Assembly (NCBI GenBank): GCA_963749115.1
Contig: CAVVLP010000013.1
Coordinates: 62,001-126,000, forward strand
From: SZUA-36 sp963749115
Lineage (GTDB): Bacteria > Pseudomonadota > Gammaproteobacteria > Xanthomonadales > SZUA-36
DNA length: 64,000 bases
Reading direction: 5' to 3'
The position numbers were made by a program, and so were the translations under genes. The notes under the pieces are model-generated. The model had not been told where the DNA came from and made no database searches. It worked only from the letters and a program-made list of their open reading frames with translations. Position 1 is the stretch's first letter; each line of letters opens with the position of its first letter. Below, in pieces: positions 1 through 8,459 of the stretch.

Positions 1-250
1 TCTCGGTTGACCATGCCTGCCCCTTAACGTCCAGTGCAATAACCCTGGCACGGGCTGGCATGGCTGCATAGAGTGCCTTGCTTTCAACCGCAGTCAGTCG
101 TTTTGTATCGGCATTTTTTCCGCGTTTTGCAAGGGTGACTTCACGCAGGGATAAGCCCAGACCTGGCGGCATTCTTCGCGAATACTCGGTCCAGGCTTCG
201 GTGACCCACTTCGGCATGCGCTGGCCAACGGCGGCTACCAACAACTGCAT
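1..250 (-). CDS. rlmH: RlmH, 23S rRNA pseudouridine-1915 N3-methyltransferase (partial)
   Basis: SPOUT-class methyltransferase that uses SAM to methylate pseudouridine 1915 in helix 69 of 23S rRNA on assembled ribosomes. The reverse-strand frame opens at ATG (250) as MQLLVAAVGQRMPKWVTEA and continues with an AKRGKNAD-like stretch and VIALDVKGQAWSTE, all typical of the RlmH N-terminal half. The C-terminal half with the SAM-binding knot lies beyond the left window edge. It begins 15 bases after rsfS, and the rsfS-rlmH pairing is the usual gammaproteobacterial arrangement. Confidence 0.92.
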   Translation of the reverse strand, partial: MQLLVAAVGQRMPKWVTEAWTEYSRRMPPGLGLSLREVTLAKRGKNADTKRLTAVESKALYAAMPARARVIALDVKGQAWSTE

Positions 251-265
251 CAGGACACCGGTTCT

Positions 266-649
266 TTATACAGAACTACTTATTCCGTTACGCCGATCGG
301 CGCTGGCTTCCCAGAGTTTTTCAAGGTTATAAAAGGCCCGGGTCTGGGGCAGCATCAAGTGAACGATGACGTCATTCAAATCCACCAGCACCCACTCACC
401 TTCGCGTGCACCTTCCACACCCAGTGGTGCGCAGCCTGCAGCTTTGGCCTTGACAATAAGGTTCTCCGACATGGACTTGACATGCCGTGTTGAATTGCCG
501 GATGCAATAACCAAACGCTCGGTCAAAGGACTCCTGCCCGACACGTCAATCACCATGATGTCGGTAGCTTTGAAGTCTTCTAAGGAGGACACAACGAGTT
601 GTTGCAACTGGTCGGTGGTTAAATCGTCACGAATGGTCTGGATATTCAA
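266..649 (-). CDS. rsfS: RsfS, ribosome silencing factor
   Basis: Small protein that binds ribosomal protein uL14 and blocks 30S-50S joining when nutrients are short. The 127 residues fit the family's usual 105-130. Conserved features include DIMVIDVSGRSPLTERLVIASGNSTRHVKS in the first half and a GAREGEWVLVDLNDVIVHLM stretch near residues 85-105, the core of the RsfS beta sheet. It lies between nadD and rlmH, its usual neighbours. A 130-base gap holding a hairpin separates it from nadD. Confidence 0.95.
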   Translation of the reverse strand: MNIQTIRDDLTTDQLQQLVVSSLEDFKATDIMVIDVSGRSPLTERLVIASGNSTRHVKSMSENLIVKAKAAGCAPLGVEGAREGEWVLVDLNDVIVHLMLPQTRAFYNLEKLWEASADRRNGISSSV

Positions 650-718
650 ATTATGAAATTACCTATAAGAAGTACCGCAATTTTAACCGCCGTAGGCGGT
701 CGCGTAAAGCGAAGCATG

Positions 719-765
719 GTGTAGTGTTAACACTGACCCTACGTTACAGGGTTGACACTACACCA
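719..765. repeat. Imperfect inverted repeat between nadD and rsfS
   Basis: The arms GGTGTAGTGT and ACACTACACC flank an inner CCCT/AGGGT pair and a short loop. The right arm contains AGGGTTGACA, which also occurs in the right arm of the hairpin at 44873-44917. The element could be a small dispersed hairpin repeat or a structured mRNA spacer inside the nadD-rsfS transcript. There is no T-tract on either side, so a simple terminator is unlikely. Confidence 0.5.
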
Positions 766-780
766 GGTTCGCGTTGTTGA

Positions 781-1443
781 TCATGCGGTTAAATACAGCC
801 GGTTTTCGTTGATATATTCCAACACCGCCGCTGGCAACATCGAATCCGGCGAGCCTCCTGAACGGATGATGCTCTTGATATTCGATGCAGAAACATCAAT
901 TGACTCAACTTCCATGTGAAGCACCAGACCAGCCTTGGATTTGCGTAATTCCCGCACATCAGTGACCGATCGGGGTTGAATCTGTTTTGCCAGTTCAGAC
1001 TGGTATTGGCTGCACGTACCCGGCCTGGTCAGAATCACAATATGGGCAAGTTCAAATAACTGTTTCCAATGAAACCAGGTGTGCAACTGGTTGGCGGCAT
1101 CCTGCCCGATCAATAACACCAATGGCCGATCGGGAAAGCTCGCGCGAACCTCCTGTAATGTATCGACCATATACGAGGGACCGCTGCGCCGGGTCTCGCG
1201 ATCATCAACCCTGAGCGATGCAAACTCCTGGCACGCCGATTCCAGCATGGCCAGTCTTTGTTTTACAGTTGCCTGTGGTGTATCGCGATGCACGGGGCTG
1301 CCGGCAGGTAGCAGGTAGAGGTTTTTCAGACCCAGTTTTTGACGGGCTTCATCTGCACAGCGAAGATGACCATAATGAACCGGGTCAAATGTGCCACCGA
1401 AAAAGGCAATCGGTTCAACTGAAGAACGCTCCCCGTCAATCAT
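781..1443 (-). CDS. nadD: NadD, nicotinate-nucleotide adenylyltransferase
   Basis: Cytosolic enzyme that joins nicotinate mononucleotide and ATP to form nicotinate adenine dinucleotide, the penultimate step of NAD synthesis. The nucleotidyltransferase signature FFGGTFDPVHYGH is at residues 13-25 and the ISSTxxR-type motif reads DVSASNIKSIIRSG near the C-terminus. The 220 residues match the usual length (about 213). It follows holA by 22 bases in the conserved holA-nadD-rsfS-rlmH order. The N-terminal 12 residues before the signature are slightly longer than usual, but no better start is present. Confidence 0.96.
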   Translation of the reverse strand: MIDGERSSVEPIAFFGGTFDPVHYGHLRCADEARQKLGLKNLYLLPAGSPVHRDTPQATVKQRLAMLESACQEFASLRVDDRETRRSGPSYMVDTLQEVRASFPDRPLVLLIGQDAANQLHTWFHWKQLFELAHIVILTRPGTCSQYQSELAKQIQPRSVTDVRELRKSKAGLVLHMEVESIDVSASNIKSIIRSGGSPDSMLPAAVLEYINENRLYLTA

Positions 1444-1465
1444 GTGCGGTACCTGTCACGCCCTC

Positions 1466-2464
1466 TCAGGCCGACAATTGAAGCAGCAGGGCATCAACGC
1501 TTTGCCAGGGATCGCCTGCGGCCCGCCCCTTGCTTTGCCGGTCAATCAGCGACAGCATCTTGAATGCGCCGAACAGTTCAAGCGTGTTCAGACGCCTGGC
1601 CGCTGTACGGACGGTATTTTGACGGTTTTGCCAGATGTTCAATCGTCTGAACACCATGGTTTCCTGTTCGCCACCACGCATGGCCAACCGGTAGGTTTCA
1701 ATGACTTTAAGCTCCTTCAGCAACGCTCCCAACAGCATTGGCAGCGGCGTATCCATACGTTTAAGACCAGCTGCAACCCGCAACCCATCACGTAGATTTC
1801 CGGTTAGCATATGCTCTGCCAGTGCAAACGCGTCAAAGCGACTGCTATCGGCCACCACCTTCATCACATCATCCACCGTGACCGTACCCGCACCCTTGAT
1901 CAGCGCCAGGCGGTCTATTTCCTGGCGGGCTGCCAGCAGGTTGCCTTCCAGCCTGTCCGCGAGTATGCGCAGAACTTCCGGTTCCGGCTGCATACCGTGT
2001 TGCTGCATACGTTGTTCCAGCCAGCGTGGCAGTTCCTGGGCACTGACCGGCCAGATATCTATCCGTTGACCCGCTTTCCCCAGGCTGGCAGCCCACTTTG
2101 ATTTGCGCGAAGAAGCATCCCACTGCTCACAACTGACCAGCAACAACATATCCGGATCAGGCGCATCTGCCCACTCGCTCAGCGCCCTGGCGCCTTCCTG
2201 GCCGGGTTTGCCGGTTCGTAGACGTAAATCGATAATTTTCCGGCTCGCAAATAGCGATGGCGTAGCGGCCTGGCGTAATGCAGACCAGTCAAAACCCGAT
2301 TCGACCTGAAGTAACTCACGTTCGATATAACCCTGGGCTTTTGCCGCAACCCTGATCTGGTCACAACACTCAAGCAATAAAAGCGGTTCTGCCCCGCCAA
2401 CCAGGTAAATCGGTGCCAAGCCGCGCTTCAGACTGCCGGCAAGCTGATTTGCCTTAATCTGCAT
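1466..2464 (-). CDS. holA: HolA, DNA polymerase III delta subunit
   Basis: Delta subunit of the clamp-loader complex, which opens the beta sliding clamp during replication. The 332-residue protein begins MQIKANQLAGSLKRGLAPIY and contains the delta-family AAA-like fold, with a VGGAEPLLLLECCDQIR segment and a LLLVSCEQWDASSRKSKW segment that matches the delta-family equivalent of E. coli HolA (about 343 residues). The gene starts 12 bases after lptE ends. The lptE-holA pair is a conserved gammaproteobacterial arrangement linking outer-membrane and replication genes by position only. Confidence 0.94.
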   Translation of the reverse strand: MQIKANQLAGSLKRGLAPIYLVGGAEPLLLLECCDQIRVAAKAQGYIERELLQVESGFDWSALRQAATPSLFASRKIIDLRLRTGKPGQEGARALSEWADAPDPDMLLLVSCEQWDASSRKSKWAASLGKAGQRIDIWPVSAQELPRWLEQRMQQHGMQPEPEVLRILADRLEGNLLAARQEIDRLALIKGAGTVTVDDVMKVVADSSRFDAFALAEHMLTGNLRDGLRVAAGLKRMDTPLPMLLGALLKELKVIETYRLAMRGGEQETMVFRRLNIWQNRQNTVRTAARRLNTLELFGAFKMLSLIDRQSKGRAAGDPWQSVDALLLQLSA

Positions 2465-2476
2465 ACTGCATCGCCG

Positions 2477-2971
2477 CTATTTTCCGTAGGTGCCCAGACG
2501 CCTGACAACCATACGCGCCAGGCTGTCGGCCAGGTCGTTTCTCAAAAACTCATCTTCACGCTCTGCGGCGAGGATGTCTTGTTCGTTAAAGCTGTAGACG
2601 CGGCTTTGCTCAATAGTCTGCAGCGGAATCAGTTCGGTACCATCGCGGGCCAGTAAACGGAACTGGACGGTATGACGAAGCAGGAACTCACGTACACGGG
2701 CATTATCACCAATAGACTGGATTTCCTTGCGCGCGGCGTTGAGTGGAACTTCGAGAACAGCGGCATCAGGCAGCGAAGTCACGACATTGACCCCGTTTTG
2801 CTCCAAATGGGTTTCTAACCGTCGTGCAAACTGACTATACGGATCCTGAACCTCCAGTCTTGTTCGTTGCATTTCCAGTGGAAAATCAGGTTTCGATTGC
2901 AAATGAAACCCGCAAGCATTGAGCAGCACCGGAACAGCCAATAGGCAAAGCAGACGGTTTAATTTCATCAT
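2477..2971 (-). CDS. lptE: LptE, LPS-assembly lipoprotein
   Basis: Outer-membrane lipoprotein that plugs the LptD barrel and helps insert lipopolysaccharide into the outer leaflet. A lipoprotein signal peptide ends in the lipobox L-L-N-A-C with Cys20 as the predicted lipidation site, followed by GFHLQSK, typical of LptE (GFHLR). The 164-residue length is normal. It lies 11 bases downstream of leuS in the conserved leuS-lptE-holA order. Transcription is probably shared with leuS, since no promoter-sized gap separates them. Confidence 0.94.
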   Translation of the reverse strand: MMKLNRLLCLLAVPVLLNACGFHLQSKPDFPLEMQRTRLEVQDPYSQFARRLETHLEQNGVNVVTSLPDAAVLEVPLNAARKEIQSIGDNARVREFLLRHTVQFRLLARDGTELIPLQTIEQSRVYSFNEQDILAAEREDEFLRNDLADSLARMVVRRLGTYGK

Positions 2972-2982
2972 TATTTAACCTG

Positions 2983-5592
2983 TTAACCCACCACGATATT
3001 CAGTAGCCGGTCTGAAATATAAATCACTTTTCGGATTGTTTTTCCATCAATATGCCGCGTGACATTCTCATCAGCCATCGCAGCTGCCATGGCCTGTTCC
3101 TGGTCACAACCGGGCGCCAACGCTACGCGGGCCCGTAACTTGCCATTTACCTGGACCACCAGTGTGATCTGATCACGTACGCGGGCTGTCTCGTCAGCTT
3201 CAGGCCAGCGCGCACTGACCACGCTACTTGTCTCACCCATCATTTGCCACAGGGTCTCACAGATATGCGGAGTGATCGGAGCCATCAAGCGTACCACGGC
3301 CTTCCAGGCTTCATCCAGCACCGCACGCCCCTGGGGACTGCGGTCTTCGAAGCGACCCAGGTGATTGCTTAACTCCATTACCGCGGCGATGGCAGTATTG
3401 AATGTTTGCCGGCGCCCGATATCATCACTCACCTTGGCAATGGTGTCATGCACATAACGGCGAATGGTTTTTTGCTCCGCATTCAATTCACGGATATTCA
3501 AATTTTCAACCGGGCCCGCACTGATGTGTTCCGTGCTCATGAACCACAAACGGCGCAAAAAGCGAAATGCGCCCTCCACACCAGAATCCGACCATTCAAG
3601 GGACTGGTCAGGTGGTGATGCAAACATCGAAAACAGACGCACCGTGTCCGCACCGTAACGCTCGACCAGGTGTACCGGGTCCACACCGTTGTTCTTGGAC
3701 TTGGACATTTTTTCAATTGCACCGATCTCCACCGGCAAACCGTCGGAAACCAGCAATGCACCGGTCATCTTGCCTTTATCATCCCGTTTGACTTCAACAT
3801 CTGCCGGGTTGATCCACGTAGTGCTGCCATCGGGCGCTTCACGTCGAAAAGTCTCCGCGATGACCATACCCTGGCAAAGCAGCCGCGTGGCCGGTTCGTC
3901 GGTTTCCAACATTCCGGCGTCGCGCATCAGCTTGTTATAAAAGCGAAAATACATCAGGTGCAAAATCGCGTGTTCAATGCCGCCAATGTACTGATCCACC
4001 GGTAGCCAGTAGTTGGCGCGCTCATCGACCATCCCGTTCGCACCGGGAGAGCAATACCGCGCGAAATACCAGGATGACTCCATGAAGGTATCAAACGTAT
4101 CGGTTTCCCGCTCAGCCACACCACCGCACTGCGGGCAGCTGGTTTTGCGCCACTCAGCATCTGCCTTGATAGGAGATTGCACACCCATAAAGGTAACGTC
4201 TTCAGGTAACACGACCGGTAACTGATCCTCCGGTACCGGCACGGCACCGCAATCCGGACAATAGATGACCGGAATGGGACAACCCCAGTAACGCTGACGG
4301 CTGACACCCCAGTCACGCAGACGAAAATTCACTTTGCGCTCGCCGATACCCTCGGCTTCAAGCCAGGACATTGCCTTTTCCTTGGCTTCAGTGACACCCA
4401 GACCATCCAGCCACTCACTGTTAATCGCTACACCATCTTCGACATAGGCCTCACCTTCCCAGTCTTGTGGTGTCTCCACGGTCCGTATAATGGGCAGGCC
4501 GTGGGCTTTTGCAAAATCCCAGTCACGCTGATCCTGCCCTGGCACGGCCATGATCGCGCCGGTGCCATAACCCATCAGTACATAATCGGCAATAAACAGG
4601 GGGACCGCTTTAGCCGTGAACGGGTTATAAAGAAAAGCGCCGGTATTGACCCCGCGTTTATCCAGGGTACCTTCGGTCGAGGTACGATCGGCTTCACTGG
4701 TTTGTCGTATCGATTCGACGAATGCTTCAACCTCCTGCCGTTGTGCATCGGTTGTGACCTGTATCACCAGCGGATGTTCAGGTGCAAGAACGGCATAGGT
4801 CATACCGAATGCCGTATCAGGTCGCGTGGTAAATACACTCACGGATGCTGCGCCCGGTTCTACCCCACCTTGCGAATCGCACACGGACATCGAAAATTCT
4901 GCACCCTCCGATCGTCCGATCCAGTTGCGTTGCATGGTTTTGACCGCCTCCGGCCATTGCTCAAGTTGATCCAGACCTTCGAGCAATTCATCTGCGTAAT
5001 CGGTAATGCGTAAAAACCATTGTGGAATGGTCCGGCGTTCAACCACCGCACCCGAGCGCCAGCCCCGGCCGTCAATAACCTGTTCGTTGGCCAATACCGT
5101 CTGGTCAACCGGATCCCAGTTCACCTCTGAGTCTTTTCGATAGGCGAGACCCTCCTTCATCAAGCGGGTGAACATCAATTGTTCCCAACGGTAGTATTCC
5201 GGTGTGCAGGTTGCGAATTCGCGTGACCAGTCATAAGCAAAACCCAGGCGTTTTAATTGCCCGCGCATGTGCTCGATATTGGCGTAGGTCCACTTGGCCG
5301 GGGCGGTGTTGTTCTTGATCGCAGCATTTTCAGCCGGCAGTCCAAAAGCATCCCAGCCCATGGGTTGCAATACATTTTTACCCAACATACGCTGGTAACG
5401 ACTGATCACGTCGCCAATGGTGTAATTACGTACATGACCCATGTGCAGTGCACCGGACGGGTACGGCAACATGGACAGGCAATAAAACTTTTCAAGACCG
5501 GGATCCTCCGTCACCTCGTAGGTCTTATTGGCATCCCAGCGTGCCTGAACACGCACTTCGATCTCTGATGGGTTGTAGGGTGTTTGATGCAT
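2983..5592 (-). CDS. leuS: LeuS, leucyl-tRNA synthetase
   Basis: Class I aminoacyl-tRNA synthetase that charges tRNA-Leu with leucine. The 869-residue form starting MHQTPYNPSEIEVRVQ at 5592 matches the family's usual N-terminus and length (about 860); the frame stays open for 23 more codons upstream but those are not family-like. The HIGH motif appears as HMGH in the YPSGALHMGHVRNY stretch and the KMSKS motif as EKMSKSKNNGVDP. The CP1 editing domain lies between them with the conserved T-rich segment and the GYGTGAIMAVPGQDQRD region. It is the first gene of the leuS-lptE-holA-nadD-rsfS-rlmH run. Confidence 0.97.
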   Translation of the reverse strand: MHQTPYNPSEIEVRVQARWDANKTYEVTEDPGLEKFYCLSMLPYPSGALHMGHVRNYTIGDVISRYQRMLGKNVLQPMGWDAFGLPAENAAIKNNTAPAKWTYANIEHMRGQLKRLGFAYDWSREFATCTPEYYRWEQLMFTRLMKEGLAYRKDSEVNWDPVDQTVLANEQVIDGRGWRSGAVVERRTIPQWFLRITDYADELLEGLDQLEQWPEAVKTMQRNWIGRSEGAEFSMSVCDSQGGVEPGAASVSVFTTRPDTAFGMTYAVLAPEHPLVIQVTTDAQRQEVEAFVESIRQTSEADRTSTEGTLDKRGVNTGAFLYNPFTAKAVPLFIADYVLMGYGTGAIMAVPGQDQRDWDFAKAHGLPIIRTVETPQDWEGEAYVEDGVAINSEWLDGLGVTEAKEKAMSWLEAEGIGERKVNFRLRDWGVSRQRYWGCPIPVIYCPDCGAVPVPEDQLPVVLPEDVTFMGVQSPIKADAEWRKTSCPQCGGVAERETDTFDTFMESSWYFARYCSPGANGMVDERANYWLPVDQYIGGIEHAILHLMYFRFYNKLMRDAGMLETDEPATRLLCQGMVIAETFRREAPDGSTTWINPADVEVKRDDKGKMTGALLVSDGLPVEIGAIEKMSKSKNNGVDPVHLVERYGADTVRLFSMFASPPDQSLEWSDSGVEGAFRFLRRLWFMSTEHISAGPVENLNIRELNAEQKTIRRYVHDTIAKVSDDIGRRQTFNTAIAAVMELSNHLGRFEDRSPQGRAVLDEAWKAVVRLMAPITPHICETLWQMMGETSSVVSARWPEADETARVRDQITLVVQVNGKLRARVALAPGCDQEQAMAAAMADENVTRHIDGKTIRKVIYISDRLLNIVVG

Positions 5593-6286
5593 GATTTGTC
5601 CGGCCGACTCGCCTGTCTGATTAACTGTGAGTGCGAAGCATAACCGACCCCAACAGGACAAAAAAGCCTGTTAGGGGATTAATGCAAAATGTTGGGTCTG
5701 TGAGGCGCTTTTTAATCGTTCATGCCAACGATACCTATTGGCAAAGTCACCCCAGGTATTTGCATCGAAACCAGCAGGGTAATCCGCTTCAATGAATGCA
5801 GACAAAGATTTCTATATGAATAATATGTTGTATTTATGCAACGTTTGATGAAAGTTCAGATCCATGTTGTGGTTTTACACTTTCAATTGATCTATTTTTA
5901 ATACCTGATAACAACAGGGGGTCTGGAACCACTGATTTAACCCGGAGAACAAATAAGCCAAGCTAACAATCACCAGGGTCCACGGCCATAAAATTAACGT
6001 ATCTTATTGTTTATATTATTGTTATTTCGGCAATTACGGAAAATATCAAGACCAAAAAAAATGCCCTCCTCCGGTTAGGGAGAAGGGCAGTTTTTGGAGT
6101 GATGTATCCGTCTTTTTGCGCCCTGTGACCTTGGTTCGTGTTGCAGTCTTACCAAGATTGGTTGTAATAATACCACTAACACCGACAATTGCAACCTTTA
6201 TTGGACAAAAAAACAACAAACCTGCCAGTTGATGATACCTGTTCGGGATTACCGCGTGGATCAGCTGTTTGCTAACACTGAAAATA
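5593..6286. other. Intergenic region upstream of leuS and downstream of folK
   Basis: About 690 bases without a convincing gene. It should contain the leuS operon promoter near its left end and holds the folK terminator at 6054-6092. The open frames here are short, have no recognisable domain and overlap folK. The rest is AT-rich, and I see no repeat, RNA gene or riboswitch in it. Confidence 0.5.
6054..6092 (-). terminator. Rho-independent terminator of pcnB-folK
   Basis: Read on the reverse strand, TGCCCTTCTCC pairs with GGAGGAGGGCA across a 6-base loop (one G-U pair) and is followed directly by a run of seven or eight T. The T-tract lies downstream of folK, so it should end the pcnB-folK transcript. 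A short run of T on the other side could make it work in both directions. Confidence 0.85.
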
Positions 6287-6781
6287 CTAATTCTGCCCCT
6301 GATCATTGACACGAAAAATACCGCTGTATTCGAGTTGTTGTAACAGTTCGCCAGCCACACCACGACCTGGAATTTTTACTGTTGCATCAATCTCGCAAAG
6401 CGGCACTAAAACAAACGCTCTTTCGTGCATCCGCGGGTGGGGCAATTCGAGCTGTTCCGATTGATACTGCTGATCACCAAATAACAACAGGTCAATATCT
6501 ATCAGTCTTGGCCCCCAGCGACGCCCGTCTCGTTGCCGGCCCATCGCGCTTTCGATCGACTGCAATGCACGCAATAGTGGAATGGCATCCAGGCTGGTTT
6601 CTATTTGCACAACGGCATTGATGAAATCATCCTGTAGCTGATCACCCCAGGGCGGTGTGCGATACAGGCTGGATACTTTTAATATTTCGATCCCTTCAAC
6701 CGAATCCAGCTTGCCTAACGCACGCCTGAGTTGTGCAACAGGTTGTTGCATATTACTGCCAAGACCCAGCCACGCTTTCAT
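6287..6781 (-). CDS. folK: FolK, 2-amino-4-hydroxy-6-hydroxymethyldihydropteridine pyrophosphokinase
   Basis: Folate-pathway enzyme that transfers pyrophosphate from ATP to 6-hydroxymethyl-dihydropterin. The protein opens MKAWLGLGSNMQQP, the usual HPPK N-terminus, and has the WGPRLIDIDLLLFG signature (HPPK signature RxxxPRxxDxDLL) and LPHPRMHERAFVLVPL. The ATG at 6781 fits the family better than the GTG one codon upstream. The roughly 164 residues match the usual 160. It follows pcnB by 32 bases, the standard pcnB-folK operon. Confidence 0.96.
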   Translation of the reverse strand: MKAWLGLGSNMQQPVAQLRRALGKLDSVEGIEILKVSSLYRTPPWGDQLQDDFINAVVQIETSLDAIPLLRALQSIESAMGRQRDGRRWGPRLIDIDLLLFGDQQYQSEQLELPHPRMHERAFVLVPLCEIDATVKIPGRGVAGELLQQLEYSGIFRVNDQGQN

Positions 6782-6813
6782 CACGCCACGCCTGTGAATG
6801 TGATCCGTCAGGA

Positions 6814-8094
6814 TTATGCAGTCGAACGCTTGGACCGGCGACGGCGACGGGGTTTTCGCGCATCTTTTTTAAACCGGTCCTTCTCACCGCTATTCAACTT
6901 CACGCCTATTTGTGCCTTGGTCCAGTGCTCACACAAACTTTTCAATGACTCATCTTCTTCTGCCCTTAACAACAGAAAATCATAGGCAGCCCGAAAACGG
7001 CGCTCAGCCATCAGGCTTTTCGCACGGCGACCATGGGTATGACTAAAGCGTGGTTGCATCGTCCAGATTTGACGGGTGATGACACTGAAACGACGAGGGA
7101 CCGCGATTCTTTTCACCTGCTCCGACATCACCTCATCTGCTGCCTGACCGAGGGCAAGGTATTCCTGCATACCGTTGGCCTGCAAAACATCCGCCCTCGC
7201 CCGCACCGGTAGCCAGAACAGGGCGGCAAACAGAAACGCTGGTGTCACCGGTCTTTCATCGGCAACACGTTCGTCGGTGTTTTTCAAAGCCTTTTCCAAT
7301 AATACGCCGGTTTTGACCCGGCCCGATTTGCCATCACGCTTGAGCACCGGAAACAAGGCGTGGGCTAAGCCGAACCGCTGCAATGCTTCCATGGTCCTGG
7401 ACGCATGTCCGGTCATAAACAATTTGCAGACCTCTTCGAACAAACGGGCCGGCGGGATGTCCTTCAATAGTGGTGCCATCCCGGTGACATACTTTCCCGT
7501 CTCATCTCCCAGCTCAACACCCAATTTGGCAACAAAACGTGCCGCACGCAGCAGACGCACCGGATCTTCCCGATAACGTGTGCGTGCGTCACCGATCAAT
7601 CTCAATTTACGCTCCGAGAGATCCTTGTAGCCACCGACGAAATCCTGGATATCACCACTGACAGGGTCGAGAAACATGGCATTGATGGTGAAATCGCGAC
7701 GTATGGCGTCCTCTTCAAGACTACCCCAGACATTGTCCCTCAATATACGACCGCTTTCATGCGTGTGATCGTCATCTTCACTAAGCTGCGGTCCACGGAA
7801 TGTGGCCACCTCGATCAATGATCCGCCCATGCGCACGTGGGCCAGGCGGAACCTGCGCCCAATCAAACGGGCACGCGGGAATACCGTTTTGACTTCCTCA
7901 GGGATCGCATCGGTCGCGACATCATAATCTTTGGGCACTTTGCCCATCAAAAGATCACGCACACTTCCGCCCACGATATAGGCCTCATAACCCTCTTCCT
8001 GCAAACGGCGAACGACCTCGGTGGCGTGCGGGCAAAGCTGCTGAACTGCAATACCATGTTCAGCAATTGGAATGATGATGTGTTTAGTGATAAT
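6814..8094 (-). CDS. pcnB: PcnB, poly(A) polymerase I, probable ATT start
   Basis: Nucleotidyltransferase that adds poly(A) tails to RNA 3' ends and promotes decay. GGSVRDLLMG and KDYDVATDA give the catalytic core, and the C-terminus is very basic (RKPRRRRRSKR), as in PcnB rather than CCA-adding enzymes. The first ATG/GTG/TTG in frame is TTG at 8004, but the frame upstream encodes a family-like stretch, HIIIPIAEHGIAVQQL and then a helix leading into the core, matching the E. coli PcnB N-terminal region. No canonical start occurs between the TAA at 8121 and 8004. ATT at 8094, behind a GGGA sequence, is the best start, giving about 426 residues; E. coli pcnB is known to use AUU. Confidence 0.88.
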   Translation of the reverse strand: MITKHIIIPIAEHGIAVQQLCPHATEVVRRLQEEGYEAYIVGGSVRDLLMGKVPKDYDVATDAIPEEVKTVFPRARLIGRRFRLAHVRMGGSLIEVATFRGPQLSEDDDHTHESGRILRDNVWGSLEEDAIRRDFTINAMFLDPVSGDIQDFVGGYKDLSERKLRLIGDARTRYREDPVRLLRAARFVAKLGVELGDETGKYVTGMAPLLKDIPPARLFEEVCKLFMTGHASRTMEALQRFGLAHALFPVLKRDGKSGRVKTGVLLEKALKNTDERVADERPVTPAFLFAALFWLPVRARADVLQANGMQEYLALGQAADEVMSEQVKRIAVPRRFSVITRQIWTMQPRFSHTHGRRAKSLMAERRFRAAYDFLLLRAEEDESLKSLCEHWTKAQIGVKLNSGEKDRFKKDARKPRRRRRSKRSTA

Positions 8095-8202
8095 GAATTC
8101 CCGAAACTGTAAATAAATTTAGTGGTTCAATCTCGATTCTAAGGTTGAACGGAATGATCAGGGTAGTTTAACATGACCGTCCTGTTGCAAAAACAGATAA
8201 AC

Positions 8203-8278
8203 GCTCCCTTCGTCTAGCGGTCCAGGACGCGGCCCTCTCAAGGCTGAAACACGAGTTCGATTCTCGTAGGGAGCGCCA
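8203..8278 (+). tRNA. tRNA-Glu (anticodon CTC)
   Basis: A 76-base cloverleaf. The acceptor arms GCTCCCT and AGGGAGC pair, the discriminator is G and the 3' CCA is encoded. The anticodon stem CGGCC/GGCTG (one G-U pair) holds the loop CTCTCAA with anticodon CTC at 8237-8239, reading GAG. The T-arm is ACGAG-TTCGATT-CTCGT. It stands alone between pcnB and pgi. Bacteria usually carry tRNA-Glu with anticodon TTC, so this is probably an additional isoacceptor. Confidence 0.93.
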
Positions 8279-8459
8279 GTTTAATGCATTGAAAGCAGAC
8301 AAATAAATTCGACAAAGCCAATTATTAAGCAAGCTGGAAATTACTAACCAGACCAGCCGTAATCCAATCTGCGAAACTGCCAGACCAATTTGAACGACAT
8401 ACGGCCAGCCTCAATTGATACCCGGAAACGGGCGTTGCCCGGCTTAAAAGGAGACAAAA

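Noticed and set aside
753..758. TTGACA in both hairpin arms as a sigma-70 -35 element
   Set aside because: The nearby genes are on the other strand and no -10 hexamer is found at 16-18 bases.
6046..6363. A 105-residue open frame on the reverse strand
   Set aside because: It overlaps folK in another frame, crosses the terminator and has no family features.
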